A stretch of 64,000 nt of DNA from Arcobacter sp. FWKO B. GTDB taxonomy: Bacteria > Campylobacterota > Campylobacteria > Campylobacterales > Arcobacteraceae. This document shows positions 1 through 8,597 of this stretch, in pieces. Location: positions 1,922,001 to 1,986,000 of the forward strand of contig NZ_CP041403.1 of NCBI RefSeq assembly GCF_014844135.1, read 5' to 3'. The position numbers were made by a program, and so were the translations under genes. How positions within the stretch are numbered: the first letter of the stretch is position 1; every line of letters begins with the position of its first letter. The notes under the pieces were generated by a model. The model made no database searches and was not told where the DNA came from. It saw only the letters and a list, made by a program, of their open reading frames with translations.

Positions 1-542
1 ACATCAACTACAAGGTAATCACTATTAAATAATTGAGGGTTAATAGCTATTAGAAGTTTAACATATGGGTTATTTGTATATGGATTTAACATTATCCCAT
101 CTTTATGGATAAATAAAGGGGTAGAATCAATTGCTATAAAATCACCTAAGATATTTTGGTGTTGAAGTTCATTATAGTTAGTATCAGTTGATATTTTATA
201 ATACCCATCAAAAGAGACATAACTTAAGTTATAAATAGATGGTACTGAATTTTTTGTTGCATTTAAAAGCTTTGAGATAATATATTTGTTTTGATTATTT
301 TTATAAAATTCTTTTATTTCATCTATTGAAATAAGATATTTTAAACTAGAGTCAATTGTATTGTAGTGCTCCTCTAGCGTTTTTAATTTTTCTTCATATT
401 TTTTTTCTATGTTAATTTGAGATATATAAGCCACATCAGTTTTATCAAATATTTTTAATAAAACTATAGTGGCTACAAAAAATATAATCGCTGAAACTGC
501 GACAAATAGTATAAAAGTAGTCTTGTAACTAAGTCTTTTCAA
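1..542 (-). CDS. Partial membrane sensor protein, N-terminal part
   Basis: The gene reads leftward and leaves the window, so only about 180 N-terminal residues are visible. The start is a TTG at 542. It is preceded by an in-frame TAA and by AAAGG eight bases upstream, and no ATG in this frame fits better. Residues 7-30 form one strong hydrophobic membrane segment. After it comes a short charged helix and then a region that would lie in the periplasm, as in Cache or 4HB-type sensor domains. No output domain (GGDEF, kinase or chemoreceptor) is inside the window, so the function cannot be stated. Neighbouring genes are all signalling genes, which makes a sensor likely. The identity as a coding gene is fairly sure; the class is inference. 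Confidence 0.6.
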   Translation of the reverse strand, partial: MKRLSYKTTFILFVAVSAIIFFVATIVLLKIFDKTDVAYISQINIEKKYEEKLKTLEEHYNTIDSSLKYLISIDEIKEFYKNNQNKYIISKLLNATKNSVPSIYNLSYVSFDGYYKISTDTNYNELQHQNILGDFIAIDSTPLFIHKDGIMLNPYTNNPYVKLLIAINPQLFNSDYLVVD

Positions 543-690
543 TTAATAAACCTTTATAATATTTTTATAATTCATCGCTATTATACTGAAATAAACTTAA
601 ACACATTTTAACTTCATTAATTCACTATGTTATGATAAAACCATAAGCCCTAAATATGGATATTTTCAAAAATAAAGTTTTTCAAAAGAT

Positions 691-1086
691 TTATTTTTCT
701 TTAGCTATCATTTCTTTATAAAGTGTATCATGAGTTTGTATCTCTTCTAGACTAGCTTTTCTTCTACAGCTTAAATAACCTTTACTTCCATCACAGCTTT
801 CAAAAGGATAAACAGTAGCATATACCCAATAAAATCCACCACTTTTAGTAGCATTTTTTACATAACCTGTCCAAACTTTACCTTGTTTAACTGTGTCCCA
901 TAGGTCTTTAAAAGCTGCTTTTGGCATATCTTGATGTCTTACAATATTGTGATTTTTTCTTATTAGTTCTTCAAGTTCATAACCAGCAATTTTACAAAAA
1001 TCATCATTAGCAAAATTGATTATCCCTTTTTCATCTGTTTCGCTAACTAAAAATGCGTAATCATCAAGTATAATTTCCTTTGACAT
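691..1086 (-). CDS. Aer/CetB-like PAS-domain energy-taxis protein
   Basis: This 131-residue soluble protein is one PAS domain. It carries the Aer/CetB signature: an 'FCKIAGY' helix, then 'HNIVRHQDMPKAAF' and 'YWVYATVYPF'. In Aer and in Campylobacter CetB this PAS type binds FAD and reports redox or energy state. The start is the ATG at 1086, because AAGGAG lies four to five bases upstream; an ATG eight codons earlier lacks such a site. The chemoreceptor at 1117-2523 is transcribed immediately upstream, 30 bp away. That is the cetA-then-cetB order of Campylobacter jejuni, so the two probably form one split receptor. FAD binding is inferred from family resemblance. Confidence 0.85.
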   Translation of the reverse strand: MSKEIILDDYAFLVSETDEKGIINFANDDFCKIAGYELEELIRKNHNIVRHQDMPKAAFKDLWDTVKQGKVWTGYVKNATKSGGFYWVYATVYPFESCDGSKGYLSCRRKASLEEIQTHDTLYKEMIAKEK

Positions 1087-1116
1087 GTTGTTCTCCTTAG
1101 ACCTTTTCATTCTTAA

Positions 1117-2523
1117 TTAAAATTTCTTACTTTTTGCATCACTAACAAGTGATTGTGCCATTTGTAATATATCTTGTGCTATATGTGATACATTATTTGC
1201 TTCACTCGCATTTTGTTGAGTTACAGAATCAAGTTTATTTACTGTATCGTTTATTTGAATTATGCCAGTTTCTTGCTCTTTACTTGCATGACTAACATCT
1301 TCTATTAATTTGATTGTTTGTGAGATATTAGTATTTAATTCTATATATCCTTTGATCATTTCATCACTGATATGTTTACCTTCATTTGCTTTTGTCGTTG
1401 CTGTTTCTACAATATCTTTTATCTCTTTTGCAGCTTCAGCACTTCTTGCAGCTAGGTTTCTAACCTCTCCAGCAACAACAGCAAATCCTTTTCCAGCTTC
1501 TCCTGCTGTTGCAGCCTCAACAGCAGCATTTAAGCTTAAGATATTTGTTTGAAAAGCGATTTGATCTATTACTGCTATTGCTTCATTTATTGCTTTGACT
1601 TGTGAATAAATTTCATCCATAGATGATGCTGTTTGAGTTGCTAACCCATGTCCTTTTGTTACTGCATTTTGAACAGTATGTCCAAGTTTTGCCATATTTA
1701 TAGCATTTTGTGCATTGTTTTTTGTGATACTTGTTATCTCTTCAATAGCTGCGGCTGTTTCTTCCAAGCTTGCAGCTTGTTCGTTTGCTCTATGGGCAAG
1801 ATTTGATGTTGCTTGAGCCATATTTTGTGAATTGTTTTGTAAGCTTGAGCCATTAGTAAGGTTTTGTTTAGCATTTTTAGCCAAAGTTTCTCCAAGGAAG
1901 TTTACCCCTTCCATTAGTTTTCTCATATCAGCTTTTATTCTATGGTTTATATTTACTCTTGGTGTAAAGTCATCGTGAGTATAGCTCTCTAGAACTCTAT
2001 TTAATTCTTTTACATTTTTTTCCATAATAACAAGCATATGGTTTAGAGTTTTTCTAAGGGTTTTGATCATAGGATTATTAGTGTCTGATACAACAGTATA
2101 TCCATACATACCTTGTTCTAGCTTATCTGCTGTTAGTACAACTTCACCCATTACTTTCATATCTTCTTTTAGTTTTGCATCATATTTTACAGCAGTTTCA
2201 TTAAGCATTCTTAACATATCTGCTATTTCATCTTTACCATATATAACCGCTGGTTCATAGTGATTTGCTTCAAAAGAAACGAATTTTAAAAATCTATCAA
2301 AGTATTTTTTAAATCTGTCTGCTCTTTGTTTAGCTGATTGGATAAACATGTGATTTATTACTATAAATAATATAGCAAAAATAATATTTAGTACAATAAG
2401 AGTATATAAGCTATCATGATAAAAATAGCCAACAATAGCAATAAGAATAAAACCACATTGTGCAACAAATTGATTGAAATGAAACTTTGTTTCGGTAGAA
2501 AGACGATTAATGAACTTATACAT
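1117..2523 (-). CDS. CetA-like methyl-accepting chemotaxis protein without periplasmic domain
   Basis: The 468-residue receptor has two membrane segments near residues 15-55 with almost no periplasmic loop between them. A linker/HAMP-like region follows, then the cytoplasmic signalling hairpin (tip '[18 protein letters not shown]'). A receptor with no external ligand domain next to a PAS gene fits CetA, which takes its signal from CetB. I chose the ATG at 2523 because AAGGGGTG lies eight bases upstream; an in-frame codon at 2559 has no site. The tail ends in 'SKKF' with no CheR-binding pentapeptide. The family is certain; the CetA role is inferred from architecture and neighbourhood. Confidence 0.85.
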   Translation of the reverse strand: MYKFINRLSTETKFHFNQFVAQCGFILIAIVGYFYHDSLYTLIVLNIIFAILFIVINHMFIQSAKQRADRFKKYFDRFLKFVSFEANHYEPAVIYGKDEIADMLRMLNETAVKYDAKLKEDMKVMGEVVLTADKLEQGMYGYTVVSDTNNPMIKTLRKTLNHMLVIMEKNVKELNRVLESYTHDDFTPRVNINHRIKADMRKLMEGVNFLGETLAKNAKQNLTNGSSLQNNSQNMAQATSNLAHRANEQAASLEETAAAIEEITSITKNNAQNAINMAKLGHTVQNAVTKGHGLATQTASSMDEIYSQVKAINEAIAVIDQIAFQTNILSLNAAVEAATAGEAGKGFAVVAGEVRNLAARSAEAAKEIKDIVETATTKANEGKHISDEMIKGYIELNTNISQTIKLIEDVSHASKEQETGIIQINDTVNKLDSVTQQNASEANNVSHIAQDILQMAQSLVSDAKSKKF

Positions 2524-2767
2524 ATTTAAAACACCCCTTGAGTAACATAAGAAAATCAAATATTACTTTAATTTGATTACATAAGTGTAATTTTATAATA
2601 CTTAAGCTTTATTTATTCTTAAGTGATTCATAAAATGTTTATTTATGTATAAAGATGGTAATATATAGTAAAAAGAGATGACTACTGTTTGGTTTATAAT
2701 ATATTGTGTACCATTATAAAAAATTATTTAGAAAGAGTGTGTGTCTGAAGAAGTCATCTCAATTTAC

Positions 2768-2804
2768 ATTTGATGACTCTATATTTATAAAAGAGTCATC
2801 AAAT
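2768..2804. terminator. 13-bp perfect stem-loop
   Basis: The arms 2768-2780 and 2792-2804 pair without mismatch around an 11-base AT-rich loop. A short T-rich stretch follows only on the + side. It may terminate transcription or act in the GATGACT repeat cluster; no leftward U-run is seen. Confidence 0.4.
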
Positions 2805-2835
2805 CTAAATTTTTAATTTGTGTTATTGGTGACTG

Positions 2836-2883
2836 GTTATTAGTGTATTAGGAAGGCTTGAGCATCCTAATACCCCTAATAAC
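2836..2883 (-). terminator. Compound hairpin downstream of the frameshifted receptor
   Basis: Two 8-bp stems are stacked: GTTATTAG/CTAATAAC outside and TATTAGGA/TCCTAATA inside, with a small asymmetric internal loop and an 11-base apical loop. It lies 13 bases past the receptor stop codon at 2897. A clear U-run is missing, so termination is inferred from position and stem strength. Confidence 0.45.
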
Positions 2884-2896
2884 TAATTACTAATAT

Positions 2897-5366
2897 TTAA
2901 AACGATTCCCACTCATCATTTGAACTTTTTGATGGGGCAATAGTTTTTATTTTTGTTGGTGTGCAACACCCACCACTATGTGAGTGAGTATGTGTTGAAA
3001 CAGAGGCTGGTTTTTTTGATATTTGTGCTACTTTTGTTGATGGCGTTGATATACTTTGATGAGTATTTGCTGTACCATTTTCTTTTAATGCTTTAGCGTT
3101 ATCAATTTTTACTTGATTTAACCCTCTAAATACCTCTATAGTTGCATGCTCAATTTCTTGTGAAATTCTTTTTAGTTCGTTATTTGATGCATTTTGAGCT
3201 GATTTGTCCATATATTCTTTTACTTTATTGTGTACTTTTGCATGGTTTTCCATAAAGTGGTTCCATGAAGCTGTTTTTGTAAAAGCTTTGTTTTGGCTTA
3301 TTTGCTCATCTACCCATTTACCAAGATTACAGCTATGGTGATCTGTAACAGTTACAGATTTTCTATCATCAAGTTTGTTAAAGTTTGTCATTTTAAATCT
3401 AACATGGTCATTTTTTAATTTTGCAGTTGTGAAAACCAAATCTACATCAGCTACTTGTTCTCGTGCTTCTGGTTTAAATTTAGCTCTACTTGCTGCAAGA
3501 ACAAGGTTATTTGAAAGGTGTGATACTTCTTGTACAAGATCATTGATTCTTGTAGCTTCAGCAGCATTTTGTTGAGTAGCTTGGTCTAGCTGAGTTACTG
3601 CATCATTGATTTGTTCAAGTCCTTCTTGTTGTTCTTTTGAAGCACTTGCAATATCATTTATCAAGTGAACAGTATTTTGAATATTTGCATTTAATGCTTC
3701 ATACCCTTTTATCATATCATCGCTGATTTTTTTACCATTGTTTGCTTTTGAAGTTGCATTTTCAACTATAGCTTTTATCTCTTTTGCAGCTTCAGCACTT
3801 CTTGAAGCAAGGTTTCTTACCTCTTGAGCAACAACGGCAAATCCTTTTCCAGCCTCCCCTGCAGTTGCAGCTTCAACAGCAGCATTTAGTGAAAGGATAT
3901 TTGTTTGGAATGCGATTTGATCAATCACTGTAATCGCATCATTGATAAGATTTACTTGAGAGTTTATTTCATCCATAGAAGATGCTGTTTCATTAGCAAG
4001 TTTTTGTCCTACATCAACTGAGCTATTTAACTCTTTAGAATTGATTAATATTTTGTTTATATTATCATTGTTATTTATTATTGTACTAGTTATCTGCTCT
4101 AGTGCTGCTGCTGTTTCTTCTAAGCTTGCAGCTTGTTCATTACTAGCTCTTGCAAGGTTGTTTGAAGTTTCTTCTAGTATATCAGTATCTATGTTTAGTT
4201 TTTCCCCAGCATTTAATATCATACCAATAAGTTCAGATACATTATTACCTATTAACATAGTTGCAGCTACAAGAGAACCAAAGCTTCCGTTCATATTTTC
4301 ATTTACTTTAGGGTCATAAGTGTAATTAAAGTCACTCTCACCATATTTTGTAAGTGTATCTACTACGATTTGAAGCTGTTGGTTTGTTCCACTTACAAGT
4401 TGGTTTACTTTATCTTTGATACTATTTGTCATAGGATTAGATGAACTACCTTTTACTGTATAGAAGTAAAAACCATTATCTACTTTTTCAATAATATCGT
4501 CTATTTCAGCTACTAAAGCATTGTCTTGTTCTATTTCTCTTACAGTTTTGTCTATTGCGTTATTGATTTCAACTGCCATTTGTCCAAATTCATCAGAAGA
4601 ATCTAGTTCAATATGTGGAGCGTGAGAGTTTTCTCTATTGATAAATGAGAAAAATCCATTTAACCCATCTTTTACTCTAGATAAAGAGTTTGTAATATTA
4701 TTAATAGTTGTAAATGCCATAATAATTCCAATAGCAATAGCTAATAATAGTACTATAATTGTAATAAATACAAAGCTATCAGCAGTTGAAGATGCATCTG
4801 TAATCATTTTTGAAGTATTTGTAAGATTTGTATCGGTCAAAGAATCCATAGTTGCACCCATAGTGTTTGAAATAGGTACCATTATAGCTACAGCTTTTCT
4901 GTACTCTTCAAAAAGACTTCTTTGTATATCTGGATTTGTGTTATTTATAAGTTTGTTGATAATACCATCAAGAGTTATATATATATTTTTCCACTCTTTG
5001 TATTCTTGTGCAAGTTTTGCAACTGCTTGTCTTCCTTTTTCACTAGCTCTTGGAAGTGACTCAAATTTTTTCCAGTTCTCTTCTATGATTTCCCAGCTTT
5101 TAGCTCTTTGTTGAGCAATGTCTGCAAAATTTGAACTAGCAGAGAAGTTTTGCTCAAAAGCATAAACATTTAGTGTTTGAGCTCTAATTACCATTCTTTC
5201 TCTGTTTAAGTTTGCTAGATATAAAATACCAGGTATTCTATCTTCACTAATTTTATGCAAATCACTTGACCATGATTTACTACTATAAAGTGCTATGACA
5301 CCTAATAATTCCCAAACCAACTAGTAAAACACTAGTCAATAGTACTAATCTACTTTTGATAGACAT
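2897..5366 (-). pseudogene. 4HB/CZB methyl-accepting chemotaxis protein with an N-terminal frameshift
   Basis: The natural start is the ATG at 5366, with AAGGGG seven bases upstream. It encodes the first membrane segment ('VLLTSVLLVGLGII'). That frame then runs into a stop, and the receptor continues in another frame from about 5302. Removing one A at 5303 joins the frames exactly as in the related receptor at 31542, where '[10 protein letters not shown]' aligns with 'IIGVIALYSS'. From start to stop the gene is 3n+1 bases. Without repair the longest frame starts at a poor TTG (5320) and lacks most of the first membrane segment. The repaired protein is about 822 residues: four-helix-bundle ligand domain, second membrane segment (~residues 195-220), signalling hairpin, then a CZB zinc-binding domain ('HSCNLGKWVDE', later paired histidines), a His/Cys-rich stretch, and C-terminal 'EWESF' like the CheR-tethering pentapeptide. 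The frameshift may be real or a sequencing error. Confidence 0.8.
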
Positions 5367-5675
5367 TATCCAACCCCTTGTTGTTTTTATTTTAAATTTA
5401 TTTATTCTATTTTACCCTATGCATAAATTATTCCAAAGAATAATTTACCGAATAAAATCCTATAATATGCATATTGTAGCATCATATGACTGCTTGTAGC
5501 ATATTAAAATAAAGTCGGATTGTACCCTATAAAAACTTAAAATATGATTATTAAAAACACAAAAAATTCATATTTAAGTCTTTTGGACTACAAAAATGAA
5601 TAAAAATTCAAATATATTTCAATATTTAAAGATTTAATCAACATATTATTATCTAAAATTTAATATAATAGTCCT
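5367..5675. promoter_or_regulatory. Divergent promoter region between receptor and peroxidase genes
   Basis: No gene is seen in these 309 bases. Three elements stand out: a 9-bp inverted repeat AAATTATTC/GAATAATTT with a 4-base spacer (5425-5446), a perfect 12-bp palindrome AATATGCATATT (5464-5475), and two direct copies of TTGTAGCAT 20 bp apart (5474 and 5494). A consensus TATAAT lies at 5664-5669, only six bases before the peroxidase ATG, so a transcript from it would be almost leaderless. No clear ribosome-binding site precedes that ATG, which agrees with this. Operator function is inference. Confidence 0.45.
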
Positions 5676-6590
5676 ATGAAAAAAATATTCTTACTTCTAA
5701 TCGGTTTAGTTGTTCTTGGTTTATATGGTTCTGCTTTGGTATCACCTATACCTAGTAGTATTGATTATGATTTAGAAAAGTCAAATTTAGGTAAAAAGCT
5801 TTTTTTTGACTCAAGATTATCAAAAGACAGTACTATTTCTTGTGTATCATGTCATGATATATATAGAAGTGGTGATGATGGACTAAAAGTGGCAGTTGGT
5901 ATAAATGGTAAAGAGGGGATTGTAAATACACCTACTGTTTTTAATGCTGTTTTTAATTTTGCACAAAACTGGGATGGAAGTGCAAAAAACTTAAAAGAAC
6001 AAGCTAAAGGTCCTATAACAAATCCTGTTGAAATGGGACATAATTTTGATGACTTGATAAGTGAATTAAGCAAAGATAAAAACTATCAAGAAGAGTTTAA
6101 AAAACTATATAATAAAAAAATATCAAAAGAGTTAATTTTGGATGCACTTTTTGAATTTCAAAAAACACTTATTACTCCAAATGCACCATTTGATAGGTAT
6201 TTAAGAGGTGATGAAAATGCTATTACACCTACTCAAAAAGAGGGATATGAGCTTTTTAAATCAAAAGGGTGTATTGCATGTCACAATGGAATAAATCTTG
6301 GTGGACAACTTTTTGCTAAATTTGGTATGGTTGGATTAATAGATGATAAAAATCTAGGACTTTATAATATAACTAAGGACGAAGAAGATAAATATTATTT
6401 TAAAGTACCAACTCTTAGAAACATAAGTAAAACTGCACCTTATTTTCACACAGGAAGTGTAGACACACTATATGAAGCAGTAGAAATTATGCTTTATTAT
6501 CAAGTAGGAAGAGAAACTAGTGAAAGTGAGATAGAAAAAATTGTAGAGTTTTTAAATTCATTAGATGGTGAGTTACCATATGGAGAATAA
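5676..6590 (+). CDS. Diheme cytochrome c peroxidase (CcpA/MauG family)
   Basis: The protein has 304 residues. A signal peptide of about 20 residues points to export to the periplasm. Two CXXCH heme c sites are present (CVSCH at 56-60 and CIACH at 199-203), as expected for bacterial diheme peroxidases. These reduce hydrogen peroxide to water with electrons from periplasmic cytochromes. The 'NPVEMG' loop and the C-terminal 'VPTLRNI'-type segment also match the family. Its last codons overlap the start of the sensor kinase at 6580 by 11 bases, which implies translational coupling. The start has no good ribosome-binding site but a TATAAT box just upstream. A MauG-like maturation enzyme is the alternative, but the length favours a peroxidase. 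Confidence 0.9.
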   Translation: MKKIFLLLIGLVVLGLYGSALVSPIPSSIDYDLEKSNLGKKLFFDSRLSKDSTISCVSCHDIYRSGDDGLKVAVGINGKEGIVNTPTVFNAVFNFAQNWDGSAKNLKEQAKGPITNPVEMGHNFDDLISELSKDKNYQEEFKKLYNKKISKELILDALFEFQKTLITPNAPFDRYLRGDENAITPTQKEGYELFKSKGCIACHNGINLGGQLFAKFGMVGLIDDKNLGLYNITKDEEDKYYFKVPTLRNISKTAPYFHTGSVDTLYEAVEIMLYYQVGRETSESEIEKIVEFLNSLDGELPYGE

Positions 6591-8571
6591 AAAAATCATT
6601 AGACTAGACAAAATTTTGATATTTGTTATCCCTTTTTTTGCAATTATTTTAAGTATTGCATATTTTTACATTAAAGATATTGAAGCAAAAAATAGATTAT
6701 ATTTTGTACACAATGATTTGATAAATCAACTTATTGCAATAGATAACTCTTTTAATGAATTTATAAATCACAAACTTGAACTTGTAGTATTTGATGACAT
6801 TGCCCTACAAGTAGAAGAGTTTGATAAAAAGCTTAGTTTTATAATAGAAGATTCTAAAGAGAATAGTTTTTCTCAGTATTATACAAAAAAAGCTTTGGAC
6901 ATATATAAATTGTATGATACAAAAAGGCTCTACATAGAGAGATTAAAATCTAGAAAAGCTTTTGCATACAACACTATTACATATTTTTTGGATAAAACTG
7001 ATATAGATTATTTGTCTTTAACTCAAGAACAAAAAGATAGTGTGGATGATTTAAAAATAGATTTAATTGCACTTTTTTTTGAAGTTGGTGATGTAAAAAA
7101 ACTTGATATTATCTTGAATAAAATGGAATATTTTGATAATGTAAATAGTGTATATATGAAAAACTTTATAAGACAATCACATGCATTGCGAGAAAATTTA
7201 TTTCAAAAACATCATATTACTCATCTTGTTCAAAATATAGACTTAGAAAAGAATTTGTTATCTTTAAAACAAATATTAAATACAATGTCTGATAATGAAT
7301 TGACTTATTCTAGTATGATGATAAATATAGCTTTTGTTTTGATGGTTTTATTTTTTATTTCTATATTAGTTATATCGTTTAGATTGCAAAAAACAAGAAA
7401 AGAACTAGCATCTTTTAGAACAGCTGTTGAAAATAGTCATAATGTTGTAGTAATTACAGATAAACAACAAAAGATTATATATGTAAATGAAGCTTTTGAA
7501 CATATTACTGGGTACCAAGCTCATGAAGTCTTAGGTAATAAGCCAAATATTTTAAAATCAGGACTACAAGATGATGATTTTTATAAAGAGATGGCTATTA
7601 CTCTTGAAAATGGAAATAAATGGAAAGGTAGATTTATTAACAAAAAGAAAAATGGGCAAGTCTTTTATGAGGATGCAACTATTACACCAGTATATCTTGA
7701 TGGAGGAGTAGAAGGATATCTTGCAATAAAGCTTGATGTAACTCAAACTATAGAATATGCAAATAGGCTAAAAGAGTTAAATCAATCATTAGAAGAGATG
7801 GTAAATCAAAAAGTAGAAGAACTTACCCAAAAAGATGCCTTGTTACAACACCAGTCAAGACTTGCGGCTCTTGGTGAGATGATAGGAAATATATCTCATC
7901 AATGGAGACAACCTCTTAGTGCTATTACAATTGGTGCAAGTGGATTAAAATTTAAAAAAGAATATGGTATGTTACAAGAGGGTGATTTGGATGAGAGTTT
8001 GGATAATATAATATCAAGTGTAGAATATTTATCTAACACGATTGATGATTTTAGAAATTTTTTCAAGCCAGAAAAACAAAAAGATAAGTTTTTAATCAAT
8101 GATGTAATATATGAAACTTATAAAATTATAGAAAATATTTATGTATCCAAAGGTGTATATATAGAGATTGATATGCCTGATGTTGTTGAGTATTATGGAT
8201 TTAGAGGTGAATTCTCACAGGTTATTATCAATATACTAAATAATGCAAAAGATATCCTATTAGAGAAAAAACCTGCTATTAAAAAGGTTTTTGTTAGGGT
8301 AGAACAAAATGATAAGGAAATAGTGATCAAGATACAAGACAATGGTGGAGGCATAAGTGAAGATATCAAAGATAAGATTTTTGATCCATATTTTACGACC
8401 AAGCACCAAACCCAAGGGACTGGAATAGGGCTTTATATGTCTTTTGAAATAGTCAAAAATCATTTTGGCGGTGAAATTTATGTTAAAAATGAAAAGATTA
8501 TAATAAATGACACTATATTTGATGGTGCATCATTTTATATAGTGTTACCTCAAACAATATGTAGTCTCTGA
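6580..8571 (+). CDS. Membrane PAS sensor histidine kinase
   Basis: The 663-residue kinase has a membrane segment at about 8-30, a helical periplasmic region to about 245, and a second membrane segment (~248-268). A PAS domain (~280-395) and a coiled coil lead to the phosphoacceptor box with His440 in 'ISHQWRQPL'. The ATP-binding domain follows, with 'NILNNAKDIL', 'DNGGG' and 'GTGIGLYMS' all intact. The ATG at 6580 is chosen because GGTGAG lies seven bases upstream; five extra in-frame codons before it have no such site. It overlaps the peroxidase gene by 11 bases, so it may sense the peroxidase substrate or a related redox signal (inference). The gene facing it from the other strand encodes a response regulator, a possible partner. 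Confidence 0.88.
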   Translation: MENKKIIRLDKILIFVIPFFAIILSIAYFYIKDIEAKNRLYFVHNDLINQLIAIDNSFNEFINHKLELVVFDDIALQVEEFDKKLSFIIEDSKENSFSQYYTKKALDIYKLYDTKRLYIERLKSRKAFAYNTITYFLDKTDIDYLSLTQEQKDSVDDLKIDLIALFFEVGDVKKLDIILNKMEYFDNVNSVYMKNFIRQSHALRENLFQKHHITHLVQNIDLEKNLLSLKQILNTMSDNELTYSSMMINIAFVLMVLFFISILVISFRLQKTRKELASFRTAVENSHNVVVITDKQQKIIYVNEAFEHITGYQAHEVLGNKPNILKSGLQDDDFYKEMAITLENGNKWKGRFINKKKNGQVFYEDATITPVYLDGGVEGYLAIKLDVTQTIEYANRLKELNQSLEEMVNQKVEELTQKDALLQHQSRLAALGEMIGNISHQWRQPLSAITIGASGLKFKKEYGMLQEGDLDESLDNIISSVEYLSNTIDDFRNFFKPEKQKDKFLINDVIYETYKIIENIYVSKGVYIEIDMPDVVEYYGFRGEFSQVIINILNNAKDILLEKKPAIKKVFVRVEQNDKEIVIKIQDNGGGISEDIKDKIFDPYFTTKHQTQGTGIGLYMSFEIVKNHFGGEIYVKNEKIIINDTIFDGASFYIVLPQTICSL

Positions 8572-8597
8572 AAACTCTATTTTTTCATAGAGTTTTC
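8570..8597. terminator. Bidirectional terminator between convergent genes
   Basis: The 10-bp stem GAAAACTCTA/TAGAGTTTTC overlaps the stop codons of both the kinase at 6580 and the regulator at 8577. The loop contains a T-run on the + strand. Confidence 0.55.

Larger units (their letters stand above)
2524..2896. other. Intergenic region with several inverted repeats
   Basis: No gene is seen. The region is the promoter side of the receptor at 2523 and the 3' side of the receptor ending at 2897. It holds four inverted repeats: ACTTAAG/CTTAAGT (2600-2624, 11-base spacer), GAGATGACT/AGTCATCTC (2675-2683 and 2752-2760), a 13-bp stem at 2768-2804, and a compound hairpin at 2836-2883. The motif GATGACT occurs four times in alternating orientation between 2675 and 2800, so part of the region may be a regulator-binding site rather than only terminators. 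Confidence 0.5.

Noticed and set aside
1310-5114. Hydrophobic + strand open frames across the chemoreceptor genes
   Set aside because: They are antisense shadows of the conserved signalling hairpin; the same false proteins recur opposite every chemoreceptor and have no ribosome-binding sites.
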